A DNA stretch of 64,000 nucleotides. Origin: an uncultured Celeribacter sp. (GTDB lineage: Bacteria > Pseudomonadota > Alphaproteobacteria > Rhodobacterales > Rhodobacteraceae). Below, in pieces: positions 41,936 to 50,081 of this stretch. The stretch spans positions 682,001 to 746,000 of the forward strand of contig NZ_OY781107.1 of assembly GCF_963676475.1 (NCBI RefSeq), in the 5' to 3' direction. The position numbers were made by a program, and so were the translations under genes. The notes beneath the pieces were generated by a model. The model made no database searches and was not told where the DNA came from. It worked only from the letters and a program-made list of their open reading frames with translations. How positions within the stretch are numbered: the first letter of the stretch is position 1; the number at the start of each line of letters is the position of its first letter.

Positions 41936-42409
41936 ATGACCAAGATGAGTGAACTGCCGAAGGATCAGCAGGCCCCCGAACATCTTCGTGACACATGGCC
42001 CTATTTTTGGGTCAACCGGGTCAACGCCTATTACACCCGGGCACTGGAAAAACGGCTCAAGCCGATGGGCGTCGACGCGCCGCGCTGGCGCGTGCTGATG
42101 TCGCTCTACCAGCAGCAATTCATGTCGGTCTCCGAGATCGCTGAATTCTCCACGCTCAAGCTCAACACCACGACGAAGATCGTCCAGCGCATGATCAGCG
42201 ATGGTCTGGTCGAAACCCGGGTGCGCCCGACCGATGGCCGGGTCACCGAGGTCTGCCTGACAGAAAAGGGCGATGCACTGCGTGCCAAGGCCTTGGTTGA
42301 GGTCGACCGCATTCGTGCGGAGAGTTTCTACAATACCTCGCCCGCAGAGCTTCAGACGCTCAACGAGATCCTTGAAAAGATCAGCGCCGATCTCGCGCGG
42401 ATGATCTGA
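41936..42409 (+). CDS. iacR: MarR-family regulator of indole-3-acetate degradation
   Basis: A 157-residue winged-helix regulator. The recognition part is SVSEIAEFSTLKLNTTTKIV and the wing RVRPTDGRVTEVCLTEKGDA, both typical of MarR. In known iac clusters a MarR protein represses the operon until indole-3-acetic acid is present. Here it is convergent with iacG, 14 bases away. The start could be 41936 or 41945 (MSELPK). Operator candidates lie between iacH and iacI at 49310-49384. Confidence 0.87.
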   Translation: MTKMSELPKDQQAPEHLRDTWPYFWVNRVNAYYTRALEKRLKPMGVDAPRWRVLMSLYQQQFMSVSEIAEFSTLKLNTTTKIVQRMISDGLVETRVRPTDGRVTEVCLTEKGDALRAKALVEVDRIRAESFYNTSPAELQTLNEILEKISADLARMI

Positions 42410-42423
42410 GGCGCGTGCGCGCA

Positions 42424-42927
42424 TCAGGCTTGCTCCACCGTGAGATGGTGATAGTCGCGGCTGAACCACACAAGCCCATGACGCGCCTCCTCGGAGAGCC
42501 GTACTGCCTCGACCTGGCAAAAGAGCACGGAGTGGGTTCCTTCCTCATGGCGACTGGTGATACGGCAATCGAACGCGACATTGGCATCCGCCAGCATCGG
42601 TGATCCGGTCTGAGCGGTGACCCATTCACCATAAGAAAACCGATCCACGCCTTCGACATAGCGGGCAAAATGACCGGACAGCGCCTGATGTTCTGAGGCC
42701 AGAACATTGACAGCCAACACGCCGTTTTCGACGAATTTGTCGTGGGCAAAGGCGTTTTTATTGATGCAGACCAGAAGCGTCGGCGGTTGATCCGTCACCG
42801 AACAGACCGCGGAGGCCACGAGCCCGTGTTGTCCCGCCGGTCCGTCGCTGGTGATCAGGTTCACCGCCGCGCCAAGCCGGCTCATGCCTTCGCGAAAATC
42901 AAGCTGGGTTTGTGTGAGATCAACCAT
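42424..42927 (-). CDS. iacG: flavin reductase component of indole-3-acetate degradation
   Basis: A 167-residue split-barrel NAD(P)H:flavin reductase of the HpaC type. The motif TQLDFREGMSRLGAAVNLIT, AVCSVTDQPPTLLVCINKNA and the C-terminal HGLVWFSRDYHHL are typical. It would supply reduced FMN or FAD to the monooxygenase IacA at the other end of the operon. It is the last gene of the minus-strand series, 3 bases after iacF. Confidence 0.88.
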   Translation of the reverse strand: MVDLTQTQLDFREGMSRLGAAVNLITSDGPAGQHGLVASAVCSVTDQPPTLLVCINKNAFAHDKFVENGVLAVNVLASEHQALSGHFARYVEGVDRFSYGEWVTAQTGSPMLADANVAFDCRITSRHEEGTHSVLFCQVEAVRLSEEARHGLVWFSRDYHHLTVEQA

Positions 42928-42930
42928 AGC

Positions 42931-43893
42931 TCAAATCTCCAAGACCAGTTTCGGACCTTTGGCCCGCGAACAGCAGGCGCAAATCACGTCACCGTCCTCG
43001 CGCTCCTCTTCGGTGAGGAATTGATCGCGGTGGTCGATCTCGCCCGAAAGCACATCGGTCAGACAGGTGCCACAAACGCCCTCTTCGCATTTCACCTCGA
43101 TCTTGATGCCTTCGCGCGCCAGCGCCTTGGCGATCGTGTCATCGGGACCGACCGTGATGGTCACGCCGCTCTCGGCGCATTCGACCTCGAATGTGTCGCC
43201 GGTCACGTCGACATCGGCGGAGAAATATTCCCGATGCACATTGGCGGTGGCATGCCCCGCCGCTTCCGCCGTGTCGATCACCCAATCCATGAAGCCCTGT
43301 GGGCCGCAGACATAGAGATGGGTGCTTGCGGCGGGCACGGGCAGATCCCGTGTGAGATCGAGCTTTTGCGCCGCATCCATATCGTCGAAATGGAACACCA
43401 CCTTGTAGGCAAAACCGCAGTCTTTAAGCTCGTCCATGAAAGCGGTGACGCCCTCGGAGCGAGTGCAATAATGCAGGGTGAAATCTTTCCCAATCGCATG
43501 GAGCCGCTTGGCCATCGCGATCATCGGCGTGATGCCGATGCCACCACCCAAGAGCACGGTGATCTCGGCGCTCTCATCGAGCGGGAAGTGATTGCGCGGG
43601 CCTTCGACCGTGAACACGGCGCCTTCGACAGCCGTTTCATGCACCTTCACCGAACCGCCCCGGCTCTGCGGGTCTTTCAACACGCCGATCTCATAAAACC
43701 CGGTCTCGGCCGGATCGGAGCAGAGCGAATATTGCCGCCACATGTCGAGATCCGGCAGGTAGAGATCGAGATGCGCCCCGGCCTCATAGGGCAGGATCGC
43801 GCCGCCCGTTTCCGGCGCAAACCGGATGCGGGCAATGTCGCCACGGTCGTCGATGCGGGCGATGACTTTGAGTTTTTGTGCGTTGTCAGCCAT
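42931..43893 (-). CDS. iacF: phthalate dioxygenase reductase-like electron transfer protein
   Basis: A 320-residue reductase with three parts: an FMN/FAD-binding barrel (RIRFAPETGGAILPYEAGAH), an NAD-binding domain (LLGGGIGITPMIAMAKRLHA) and a C-terminal plant-type [2Fe-2S] ferredoxin domain (IEVKCEEGVCGTCLTDVLSG with a last Cys near the end). This is the VanB/PDR type, which passes electrons from NADH to a Rieske oxygenase. Here the partner is IacCD. I chose ATG 43893, preceded by GAGG. Confidence 0.9.
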   Translation of the reverse strand: MADNAQKLKVIARIDDRGDIARIRFAPETGGAILPYEAGAHLDLYLPDLDMWRQYSLCSDPAETGFYEIGVLKDPQSRGGSVKVHETAVEGAVFTVEGPRNHFPLDESAEITVLLGGGIGITPMIAMAKRLHAIGKDFTLHYCTRSEGVTAFMDELKDCGFAYKVVFHFDDMDAAQKLDLTRDLPVPAASTHLYVCGPQGFMDWVIDTAEAAGHATANVHREYFSADVDVTGDTFEVECAESGVTITVGPDDTIAKALAREGIKIEVKCEEGVCGTCLTDVLSGEIDHRDQFLTEEEREDGDVICACCSRAKGPKLVLEI

Positions 43894-43895
43894 CT

Positions 43896-44657
43896 TTACC
43901 TCACATAAAGCCCGCCGTTGACGTCCCAACACGCGCCGTTGACGAATGCCGCCTCGGGGCTGGCAAGCATCACCACCATCTGCGCCACGAAGTCGGGATC
44001 GCCGAGCTTCTGCACCGGGATACCCGCAATTGCCGCCTCGATCTTGTCGCCCAGAACACCGCGCACCATCGGCGTGTCCATCGGACCGGGCGCAATGGCG
44101 TTGCAGGTGATGCCAAAGGGCGCGAGATCGCGGGCGAACACTTTGGTCAACGTCAGGATCGCGCCTTTCGAGGCGGCGTAATGCGCCCCCGTCGCCGTGC
44201 CGCCATTCTGACCCGCAAGAGAGGCCATGTTGACGATCCGGCCATAGCCGCGGTCCTTGAAGTGGCGCGCAAAGATCTGGCTGCCGGCAAAAGTGCCGCC
44301 GGCGTTCGTCGCCATGATGTCGTTGAAGACCGCAGGATCAATCTCCATTAGCGGCTGCGCCATGGTGCGCGCGGCGTTGTTCACCAGCACCTCGACGGAG
44401 CCATAGCGTTCAACGCATTTGTCGAGCACCTCCTGGAAGTCGTCCGGCTTGGAAACGTCCAGCGTGGCGGTGATCGCGGTGTCGCCCGCAAGGTCCAGTT
44501 CGGAGGCCAGAGCTTGCGCCTCCTCGCCGGGGTTGATGTCGGCGATCACCACGCGGTAACCCGCCTTGTGCAGGGCCCGGACGACGGAGGCGCCAAAGCC
44601 GCGCGCTCCGCCGGTGACAACGGCAGTCTGGATCTGTTCAGGAAGAGGCGCCGTCAT
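43896..44657 (-). CDS. iacE: SDR-family dehydrogenase/reductase of iac pathway
   Basis: A 253-residue short-chain dehydrogenase. The cofactor motif is TGGARGFGASVVRALHKAGY, NNAARTMAQPL gives the NNAG-type segment, and the active-site pair is HYAASKGAI. Serine is at NMASLAGQNG. In indole-3-acetate degradation IacE acts on an oxidised indole intermediate after IacA. Its start overlaps the iacD stop by one base. Confidence 0.9.
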   Translation of the reverse strand: MTAPLPEQIQTAVVTGGARGFGASVVRALHKAGYRVVIADINPGEEAQALASELDLAGDTAITATLDVSKPDDFQEVLDKCVERYGSVEVLVNNAARTMAQPLMEIDPAVFNDIMATNAGGTFAGSQIFARHFKDRGYGRIVNMASLAGQNGGTATGAHYAASKGAILTLTKVFARDLAPFGITCNAIAPGPMDTPMVRGVLGDKIEAAIAGIPVQKLGDPDFVAQMVVMLASPEAAFVNGACWDVNGGLYVR

Positions 44658-45151
44658 CAGAACAAATAGCTGAACGAATTCAGCATCCCGTCGGAGTTCA
44701 GGAGACGAACGATTTTCTCATGAATCTTAAACCCGTCCTCGGTGACTTTCAGGGTGTAAGAGACATTCCCGGCCCAAACGCGCTGGCGTCCGAACTTGTC
44801 CTCGATCAGATGCTCTGCGCAGGACACCCGGATCACATCGCCCTCGGCGGCGTCGATCCGAAACCGCGACAGGGTGCGCACGGTCTGGGCGGGTGGCGCC
44901 GACGAGATCGAGAACCCACGCTGAAAGCGGCCAATCCGGTCGCGACGCATCTTGTCGTTGTCATAGCACAGGTTGAGCTGGTTCTTGTAATCCTCGCCCT
45001 CGCCGATCGGCAGGATATACACCCCGTCCTCGGTCCAGAGATCGAGCCACTTGTCATATTCCGTGGCGTCGAGCATTGCGCCCTCGGCCCAGATGAATTC
45101 CGTGACATCGGCCAGCAGCGAACGCATGTCGATTTTGCTCATCTCGGTCAT
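44657..45151 (-). CDS. iacD: ring-hydroxylating dioxygenase beta subunit
   Basis: A 164-residue small subunit with the NTF2-like fold, containing LLADVTEFIWAEGAMLDATE and WLDLWTEDGVYILPIGEGED near the N-terminus and HEKIVRLLNSDGMLNSFSYL at the C-terminus. It supports the catalytic alpha subunit IacC. I chose ATG 45151, which overlaps the iacC stop (CAATGA); an earlier ATG at 45172 is possible. In the iac pathway IacCD converts dioxindole-3-acetate-type intermediates towards catechol. Confidence 0.9.
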   Translation of the reverse strand: MTEMSKIDMRSLLADVTEFIWAEGAMLDATEYDKWLDLWTEDGVYILPIGEGEDYKNQLNLCYDNDKMRRDRIGRFQRGFSISSAPPAQTVRTLSRFRIDAAEGDVIRVSCAEHLIEDKFGRQRVWAGNVSYTLKVTEDGFKIHEKIVRLLNSDGMLNSFSYLF

Positions 45152-46425
45152 TGCGACATCATCCTTTTCCACATTTTGTAAGCGGCGCGCATGCCCGTCT
45201 CGGCAGAGATGTGGCCGCGCGGACCATCGGGACCGGGTTCTTCGTCAACGAGACCTCGGTTGACGAGGATCGGTAGGCTGTCGCCGCCCTTGGTGCCGCG
45301 CTGAACGCGTTCCCAAACCTCGGCATCGTCTGGCGAACCGAACCCCATCGGGCCCTGGAAATGTTCGTGCAGTCGCATCCGCGCCTGGTTGGCCGCTGCC
45401 GGTCCGCCGTCCATGCCGATGGCGATGTGACGAATGTCTGTCTGTTCGACCGAAACCGGGGTGAGCACGCGGAAGAAGGCCAGCGAGAATGACACGTTGG
45501 GGAAGAGGTTCAGGTTGAACCCTGCCCCGCCGACGGCGCGTACGATCTTCTTGACCTGATCCTCCGGATAGCCTTCGGCGCGGATTTCCTCGGCCAAGTC
45601 CTCAAAGCGTTCCGGGATCGGCGCGTCGAGGTTGTCGTCGAGATCTTCGAGCTCGGGGATCATCATCATGATCGAATGGCCGTTGCCCAGATCCTCGACC
45701 CAGCCGCGGCCCTTGTCGAGGAAGTCGAACATCTCCTCGGTGGCCCCATCAAGCGTCTGCATGAAGGACTTGTGCACGATCGGGAAGTGATAGGCGTCGG
45801 TGGTGTTCTCCAACTGCACTTTCCAGTTCATCGGGACGGTGAACTGATGCTCGCCCAGAACCTTCACCGGGAACCCGCCGCCCTGCTTCATGAACAGGTC
45901 GATATAGCGGCAGACCGCCTCGCCCAGGAACTCCTCAAGCGGCTCGATGTCCTCTTTAAAGGTGGCAAAGACCATGCCGTTGTAGGATTCCGTACGCAGT
46001 TTCAGCAACCCGTGCTGCGCCTTGTCGAAATCGTCGCCGTACTGCTCCGGATAGGGCAGCGCGCGCAGCGAGCCGTCGAGACCGTAGCCCCAGCCGTGGT
46101 AGGGGCATTGGAACGACGAGGTCTTGCCCTTTTTCACTTCACAGACGGTGGCGGCGCGGTGGCGGCACCGATTGACCATGCAATGGATTTTGCCTTTGCG
46201 GTCGCGCACCACGATCACCGGCTCAAGGCCGACATGCGACAGTTTGAACGAGCCTTTGTCGGGAAATTCGCTCTCATGCGCGACCCAGACCCAGGTGTTC
46301 TTGAAAATTTTCTCCATCTCTTCGGCGAAGAGCTCCGGGTCCTCATACATCGAGGTGGCGACCTTCGCGTTCTCGCTGTCATAGAGCGCGTCGAGATCGC
46401 TGAACTTTGGCATATCAAGTGACAT
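45148..46425 (-). CDS. iacC: Rieske ring-hydroxylating dioxygenase alpha subunit
   Basis: A 425-residue oxygenase component. The Rieske cluster ligands are C87-x-H89 (NRCRHRAATVCEVKKGK) and C107-x-x-H110 (FQCPYHGWGYG). The mononuclear iron site is in the segment NTTDAYHFPIVHKSFMQTL. Together with IacD and the reductase IacF it adds dioxygen to an indole-derived substrate, leading to catechol in the known iac route. The ATG at 46425 follows AAAGGAGCTGAC. It is translationally coupled to iacD. Confidence 0.93.
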   Translation of the reverse strand: MSLDMPKFSDLDALYDSENAKVATSMYEDPELFAEEMEKIFKNTWVWVAHESEFPDKGSFKLSHVGLEPVIVVRDRKGKIHCMVNRCRHRAATVCEVKKGKTSSFQCPYHGWGYGLDGSLRALPYPEQYGDDFDKAQHGLLKLRTESYNGMVFATFKEDIEPLEEFLGEAVCRYIDLFMKQGGGFPVKVLGEHQFTVPMNWKVQLENTTDAYHFPIVHKSFMQTLDGATEEMFDFLDKGRGWVEDLGNGHSIMMMIPELEDLDDNLDAPIPERFEDLAEEIRAEGYPEDQVKKIVRAVGGAGFNLNLFPNVSFSLAFFRVLTPVSVEQTDIRHIAIGMDGGPAAANQARMRLHEHFQGPMGFGSPDDAEVWERVQRGTKGGDSLPILVNRGLVDEEPGPDGPRGHISAETGMRAAYKMWKRMMSQ

Positions 46426-46457
46426 GTCAGCTCCTTTCAGTGGGGTGACCCGTTAGA

Positions 46458-46823
46458 TCACAGTTGCGGGATTTCGAGCGCGCGCCCCATGCGCGCCTCG
46501 ACGGTCATGTATTTCCAAAGACGATCGTTGCCCTCGCCCACCACAATGGTGCGCAAGAGATTACAAGCGGCCTTCACCGCGTCGCGGTTCGGGAAATCGG
46601 CCATGATGTACCAGGTGTAGGGAAAGCCCACGGAGGCCCCGACAAAGGTCTGATCGTCATCAAAGGTGCCGACGATTTCGACGCCGTCCATCTGGTCGAT
46701 GGAGACCATCAGTTCCTGCGTGGCTTTCCAGACCGGCCCGATCTGATCGAAGGGCAGGTTGAAAAACGCGGCGTGGTTGTTGAAACACAAAAGGGTCCGG
46801 ATCGGTGGGGTGTCGGTCATCAT
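46458..46823 (-). CDS. iacB: small conserved protein of indole-3-acetate degradation
   Basis: A 121-residue cytoplasmic protein with an alpha/beta pattern like that of dimeric alpha-beta barrel proteins (GPVWKATQELMVSIDQMDGV and PYTWYIMADFPNRDAVKAAC). Its position between iacA and iacC is the same as that of the small iacB gene in characterised clusters, where its function is not well defined. Two ATGs (46823, 46820) lie behind GGAG. Confidence 0.8.
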   Translation of the reverse strand: MMTDTPPIRTLLCFNNHAAFFNLPFDQIGPVWKATQELMVSIDQMDGVEIVGTFDDDQTFVGASVGFPYTWYIMADFPNRDAVKAACNLLRTIVVGEGNDRLWKYMTVEARMGRALEIPQL

Positions 46824-46877
46824 TTTGCTCCGCTTTGGGAAAGTCTGTGAAAATCTTTTGGGGTGATGCGTCCGGCC

Positions 46878-48029
46878 TTAGGGGTACCCTGGCATCACCG
46901 GCTGATCGAAGAACGCCGCGCCCGCCGCCGTCCATGTGCCCTCGCCCATAAAGGCGTGCTGGGCGACACAGGCCGCGTCGATCATGCAACGACCGAGTGT
47001 GTGGCCGGTCGTCATGACGCCGGAGCCGCCGATGACAAAGGCAATTCGGGCCGCCTCCGCGCCGTCACGCGCGGCCTTGGTGGCCACGAGACGCAGGCGC
47101 ACTTTCATGTCATTCGACACGTCGCCCGTGGTTTTGAGTTCGTCCCATGCGGCTTCGATCGTGTCGTAAAAGGCCGCGCGCGCGCCCATCAAAAGGCCCT
47201 CGGCCTTGGCGAATTCGCTTTGCACATAGGGCCGCGCGCCGGGGTTCGGCGCGCCGGTGATCGAGGCCCGCTGGCGGGCATCCTCCACGAGGAAATCCAG
47301 CGCTTCACGCGCCGCCCCCAACGCCACCACGGCCAGAACCTGCGCGGCCAGAGCCATCGCCGGGAAACGGAAAATCATGTCGTCCATTTCCGGTTTGCCG
47401 CCGCGGATAAAGGTCCATTCGGGGTCCACCACAACGTCCTCGATCACCGCATCATGCGATCCCGTCGCCGACAGGCCGATGGTGTCCCAGGTCTCGTCCA
47501 CCGTGACCTTGTCGCGCGGCATCACGGCCACACGCGGCAGTGGCGTGTCATCGCCTTCAACCTTGATGCCCGCGCCCACGAGCGAGGCGCCCATGATCCC
47601 CGAACACCACGGCCAGCGACCTTTGACTTTGAACCCGCCCGCGACCTTCTCGGCCTTTTGCGGCGGGAACATCGCGCCGGCGAAGACCGTGTTCGGGTCC
47701 TGACCGTAGATCTTGGCATAGGTCTCGGGCGGCAGGGCGGCGAGATAGGTGGCGGAAACACCAAAGGAGGCGACCCATCCCGTGGACGCATCGGCGGCGG
47801 AAATATCCTCGATCAAGCGGCAAAAATCTGCGGGGCTCAATTCGTCCCCGCCAAAGCGCGCCGGAACAAAGGCGCGGTAGGCCCCGATTTTCTGAAGCTT
47901 CGCCACCATATCGAGCGGCACATGGCGCAGCGCGGTGAAGTCTGCGCGACGGGCGCGGATTTCATCCAGAATGGTCACATAAGAAGATTCGCCAGCCTGC
48001 TCAAAGGCCAGTTTGGAAAGATAGGTCAT
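46878..48029 (-). CDS. iacA: indole-3-acetate monooxygenase, acyl-CoA dehydrogenase-like
   Basis: A 383-residue group D flavin monooxygenase with the acyl-CoA dehydrogenase fold. Segments include LQKIGAYRAFVPARFGGDEL, DISAADASTGWVASFGVSAT and GRWPWCSGIMGASLVGAGIK, and the C-terminal helical bundle ends in VAQHAFMGEGTWTAAG. With reduced flavin from IacG it would hydroxylate indole-3-acetic acid, the first step of the pathway. It overlaps iacH by 4 bases. The whole gene set and synteny make this call firm. Confidence 0.9.
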   Translation of the reverse strand: MTYLSKLAFEQAGESSYVTILDEIRARRADFTALRHVPLDMVAKLQKIGAYRAFVPARFGGDELSPADFCRLIEDISAADASTGWVASFGVSATYLAALPPETYAKIYGQDPNTVFAGAMFPPQKAEKVAGGFKVKGRWPWCSGIMGASLVGAGIKVEGDDTPLPRVAVMPRDKVTVDETWDTIGLSATGSHDAVIEDVVVDPEWTFIRGGKPEMDDMIFRFPAMALAAQVLAVVALGAAREALDFLVEDARQRASITGAPNPGARPYVQSEFAKAEGLLMGARAAFYDTIEAAWDELKTTGDVSNDMKVRLRLVATKAARDGAEAARIAFVIGGSGVMTTGHTLGRCMIDAACVAQHAFMGEGTWTAAGAAFFDQPVMPGYP

Positions 48030-49189
48030 TGGGTGCGGTCCTTTGGCTGAAACAGGGAGATGCAGGATGAAATCCAGCTTGCAATGGCACAGAGTTTCGC
48101 GTCCTCTCCCCGGGGTCCGATGATCTGAAGCCCGATGGGCAGGCCAGAGTTGGAGCGCGCAGGCAGGGTGAGCGCGGGGTGGCCCGACAGGTTGAATGGG
48201 CGCTGGTATCGGGTGAGAGACAGCACGTTTTGCGGGTCTTTCGCCGCGTCGAGCGTGGGCGGGAACGTGGGCAAAGAGGGCGTGATGAGCGCGTCGTAGG
48301 TGTCCAGCAACGCGTCGACCTCTGCCGTAAAACGATGGCGGATGTCTTGGGCTTTGGCATATTGCGCCTCCGTCACCTTTCGGGCGTTGGAAAGTCGCGC
48401 GGCAATGTCCGGCCCAAAAGAGGCGCCAGCGTCAAGCATCGGCCCGAATTCTTGCGCCATTTCATAGGACATCACCACCATGCCCGCATCAAAGGCCGCC
48501 TCAAGCGAGGGCAGGAATTCATAGGGCATGTCCGGGTAGGCATCCATCAGCGCGTAGACCAGCGGATCGCCAATCTCCGGGTCCACCCCCTCGGATTTGA
48601 TCCGCCCGAGTTTGGGCGCATGGATCATGGCCTCGGCTTTGAAGGTCGGATCAATTGCCGCCATGCCTTTGGTCAGCATGTCCATATCGCGGGCCAGAAT
48701 GCCCGGGCAATCGAGCGAGCTGTCTTTCGGGGTCAGCCCCTTTCGGCTGATGCGCCCAAAGGTCGGTTTGATCCCGAAGATGCCACAGCAGGTGGCGGGC
48801 TGGCGGATCGAGCCGCCGGTGTCCGTGCCCACAGCGAAATCGCAAAGCCCGGCGGCGACGGCGACGGCAGAGCCCGAAGACGACCCGCCGGGGATGCGAT
48901 CGGGCCACATCGGGTTGATCGGCGTGCCAGTAAAGACGTTCACCCCGGTCATGCCAAAGGCCAGTTCATGCATATTCGCCTTGCCGGTGATCTTGCAGCC
49001 CGCGTTCAACAACGCATCGACGATCTCCGCGTGTTCTGTGGCCGGGGCCGCATCCGCAAATGCCGCTGAGCCACAGCCGGTCACTGTGCCTGCAATATCA
49101 ATGCAGTCTTTGACGACAACGGTCGGCCCGTCTCCCCCGAGGGAAAGCGTTCCGACCAGCGTCGCGGCGCTGGGGGCATGTGCGTTCAT
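48026..49189 (-). CDS. iacH: amidase-signature hydrolase of iac cluster
   Basis: A 387-residue amidase-signature enzyme, shorter than most (about 450). The Ser-cisSer-Lys triad is visible in VVVKDCIDIAG (Lys), GGSSSGSAVAVAAGL (cis-Ser) and TDTGGSIRQPATCCG (Ser). It might hydrolyse indole-3-acetamide or conjugates, or an amide-containing intermediate. It is the first gene of the minus-strand iac operon and is divergent from iacI across a 246-base regulatory gap. Confidence 0.9.
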   Translation of the reverse strand: MNAHAPSAATLVGTLSLGGDGPTVVVKDCIDIAGTVTGCGSAAFADAAPATEHAEIVDALLNAGCKITGKANMHELAFGMTGVNVFTGTPINPMWPDRIPGGSSSGSAVAVAAGLCDFAVGTDTGGSIRQPATCCGIFGIKPTFGRISRKGLTPKDSSLDCPGILARDMDMLTKGMAAIDPTFKAEAMIHAPKLGRIKSEGVDPEIGDPLVYALMDAYPDMPYEFLPSLEAAFDAGMVVMSYEMAQEFGPMLDAGASFGPDIAARLSNARKVTEAQYAKAQDIRHRFTAEVDALLDTYDALITPSLPTFPPTLDAAKDPQNVLSLTRYQRPFNLSGHPALTLPARSNSGLPIGLQIIGPRGEDAKLCAIASWISSCISLFQPKDRTQ

Positions 49190-49309
49190 GTCTCAACCCT
49201 GTGGGTGTTGTTATGGCCTTGTGTCCGGCCTCTTACGGTAAACTTCACTCAATAACGGTAATAGTCAAGTGAAAAATATAATAAAATCTTTACGTCGGCA
49301 GCAGGTTCG

Positions 49310-49384
49310 CGTAAAAATAGTTTACGGTAATTTTACTGCAACAAATCAAAGCAACCCTGCGTAAAACTGGAATAAATTTTACGC
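49310..49384. promoter_or_regulatory. CGTAAA/TTTACG dyads between iacH and iacI
   Basis: Two inverted repeats lie here: CGTAAA-AATAG-TTTACG at 49310-49326 and GCGTAAAA-N10-TTTTACGC at 49359-49384. More half sites occur upstream (TTACGGTAAA at 49233-49242, TAACGGTAA near 49254, and TTTACGGTAATTTTAC at 49321). The density of similar half sites in a divergent promoter suggests operator sites, most likely for IacR. Confidence 0.6.
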
Positions 49385-49435
49385 AAAGTTTGTTTTCGAC
49401 AAGGAGCGGGACGGCTCCAAACCGAAAGGACGCAC

Positions 49436-50002
49436 ATGTCACAAGATTCCACCATCGCGGCGCTCACACGCCGGATCGAAAACCTTGAAGCCGCCAATGA
49501 GGTGCGTAACGTGCAGATGCGCTACATGTTTCTCTGCGACACGCCGCTGCCCGAATACGGGGTCAAAGATGATGCCGAACGCATTGATCTGATCATGGAG
49601 CTGTTCTCCGAAGAGGCCGTTTGGGAAGGCGTCGGCGAATATTACGATGGTCAGTTCGGCCGTGCCGAGGGCAAAGCCGCCGTGCGCAAGCACTTCGAAG
49701 GCTTCTGGGGCGGCAAGACCGACCCGGCGCTCATTCTCAATTGCCATTACGTGACATCTGAACAAATTCACGTCTCTGAAGACGGTCTGACCGCCACCGG
49801 CCAATGGGTGCATATGCAGCCCTGGCTGTTCTCCGATGGAAAGGCGCTTTTGCGCTCGTCGCGTCTCTTCAATGCGTTCAAAAAATGCGACGATGGCGTC
49901 TGGCGCTACACGCGCAACCGCACCGAAAACGTCTTTGTCGCGCCCCTGCCCGCGACCTGGGCCTCGGACTACCCGTCGAAATCCGTGCTGATGAAGCCGT
50001 AA
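49436..50002 (+). CDS. iacI: NTF2/SnoaL-like protein of iac cluster
   Basis: A 188-residue protein of the NTF2-like fold, with the N-terminal helix TIAALTRRIENLEAANEVRN, YMFLCDTPLPEYG, then ELFSEEAVWEG and a C-terminal beta sheet. Known iac clusters contain such a gene (iacI), whose exact catalytic role is not firmly established. Here it is divergent from iacH. The ribosome site is CGAAAGGACGCAC. It is followed by a terminator shared with the convergent deacetylase-like gene. Confidence 0.85.
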   Translation: MSQDSTIAALTRRIENLEAANEVRNVQMRYMFLCDTPLPEYGVKDDAERIDLIMELFSEEAVWEGVGEYYDGQFGRAEGKAAVRKHFEGFWGGKTDPALILNCHYVTSEQIHVSEDGLTATGQWVHMQPWLFSDGKALLRSSRLFNAFKKCDDGVWRYTRNRTENVFVAPLPATWASDYPSKSVLMKP

Positions 50003-50026
50003 GGCCACGCGCGAGACAGACACACG

Positions 50027-50055
50027 AAAAGGGCGCCCGCTGCGGCGCCCTTTTT
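50027..50055. terminator. bidirectional terminator after iacI
   Basis: AAAAGGGCGCC (50027-50037) and GGCGCCCTTTTT (50044-50055) form a strong stem with a 6-base loop and T/A runs on both sides, so it can act for the plus-strand iacI and the minus-strand deacetylase gene. Confidence 0.85.
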
Positions 50056-50081
50056 CATGACCGTGCCAGGCGATCCCGCCC

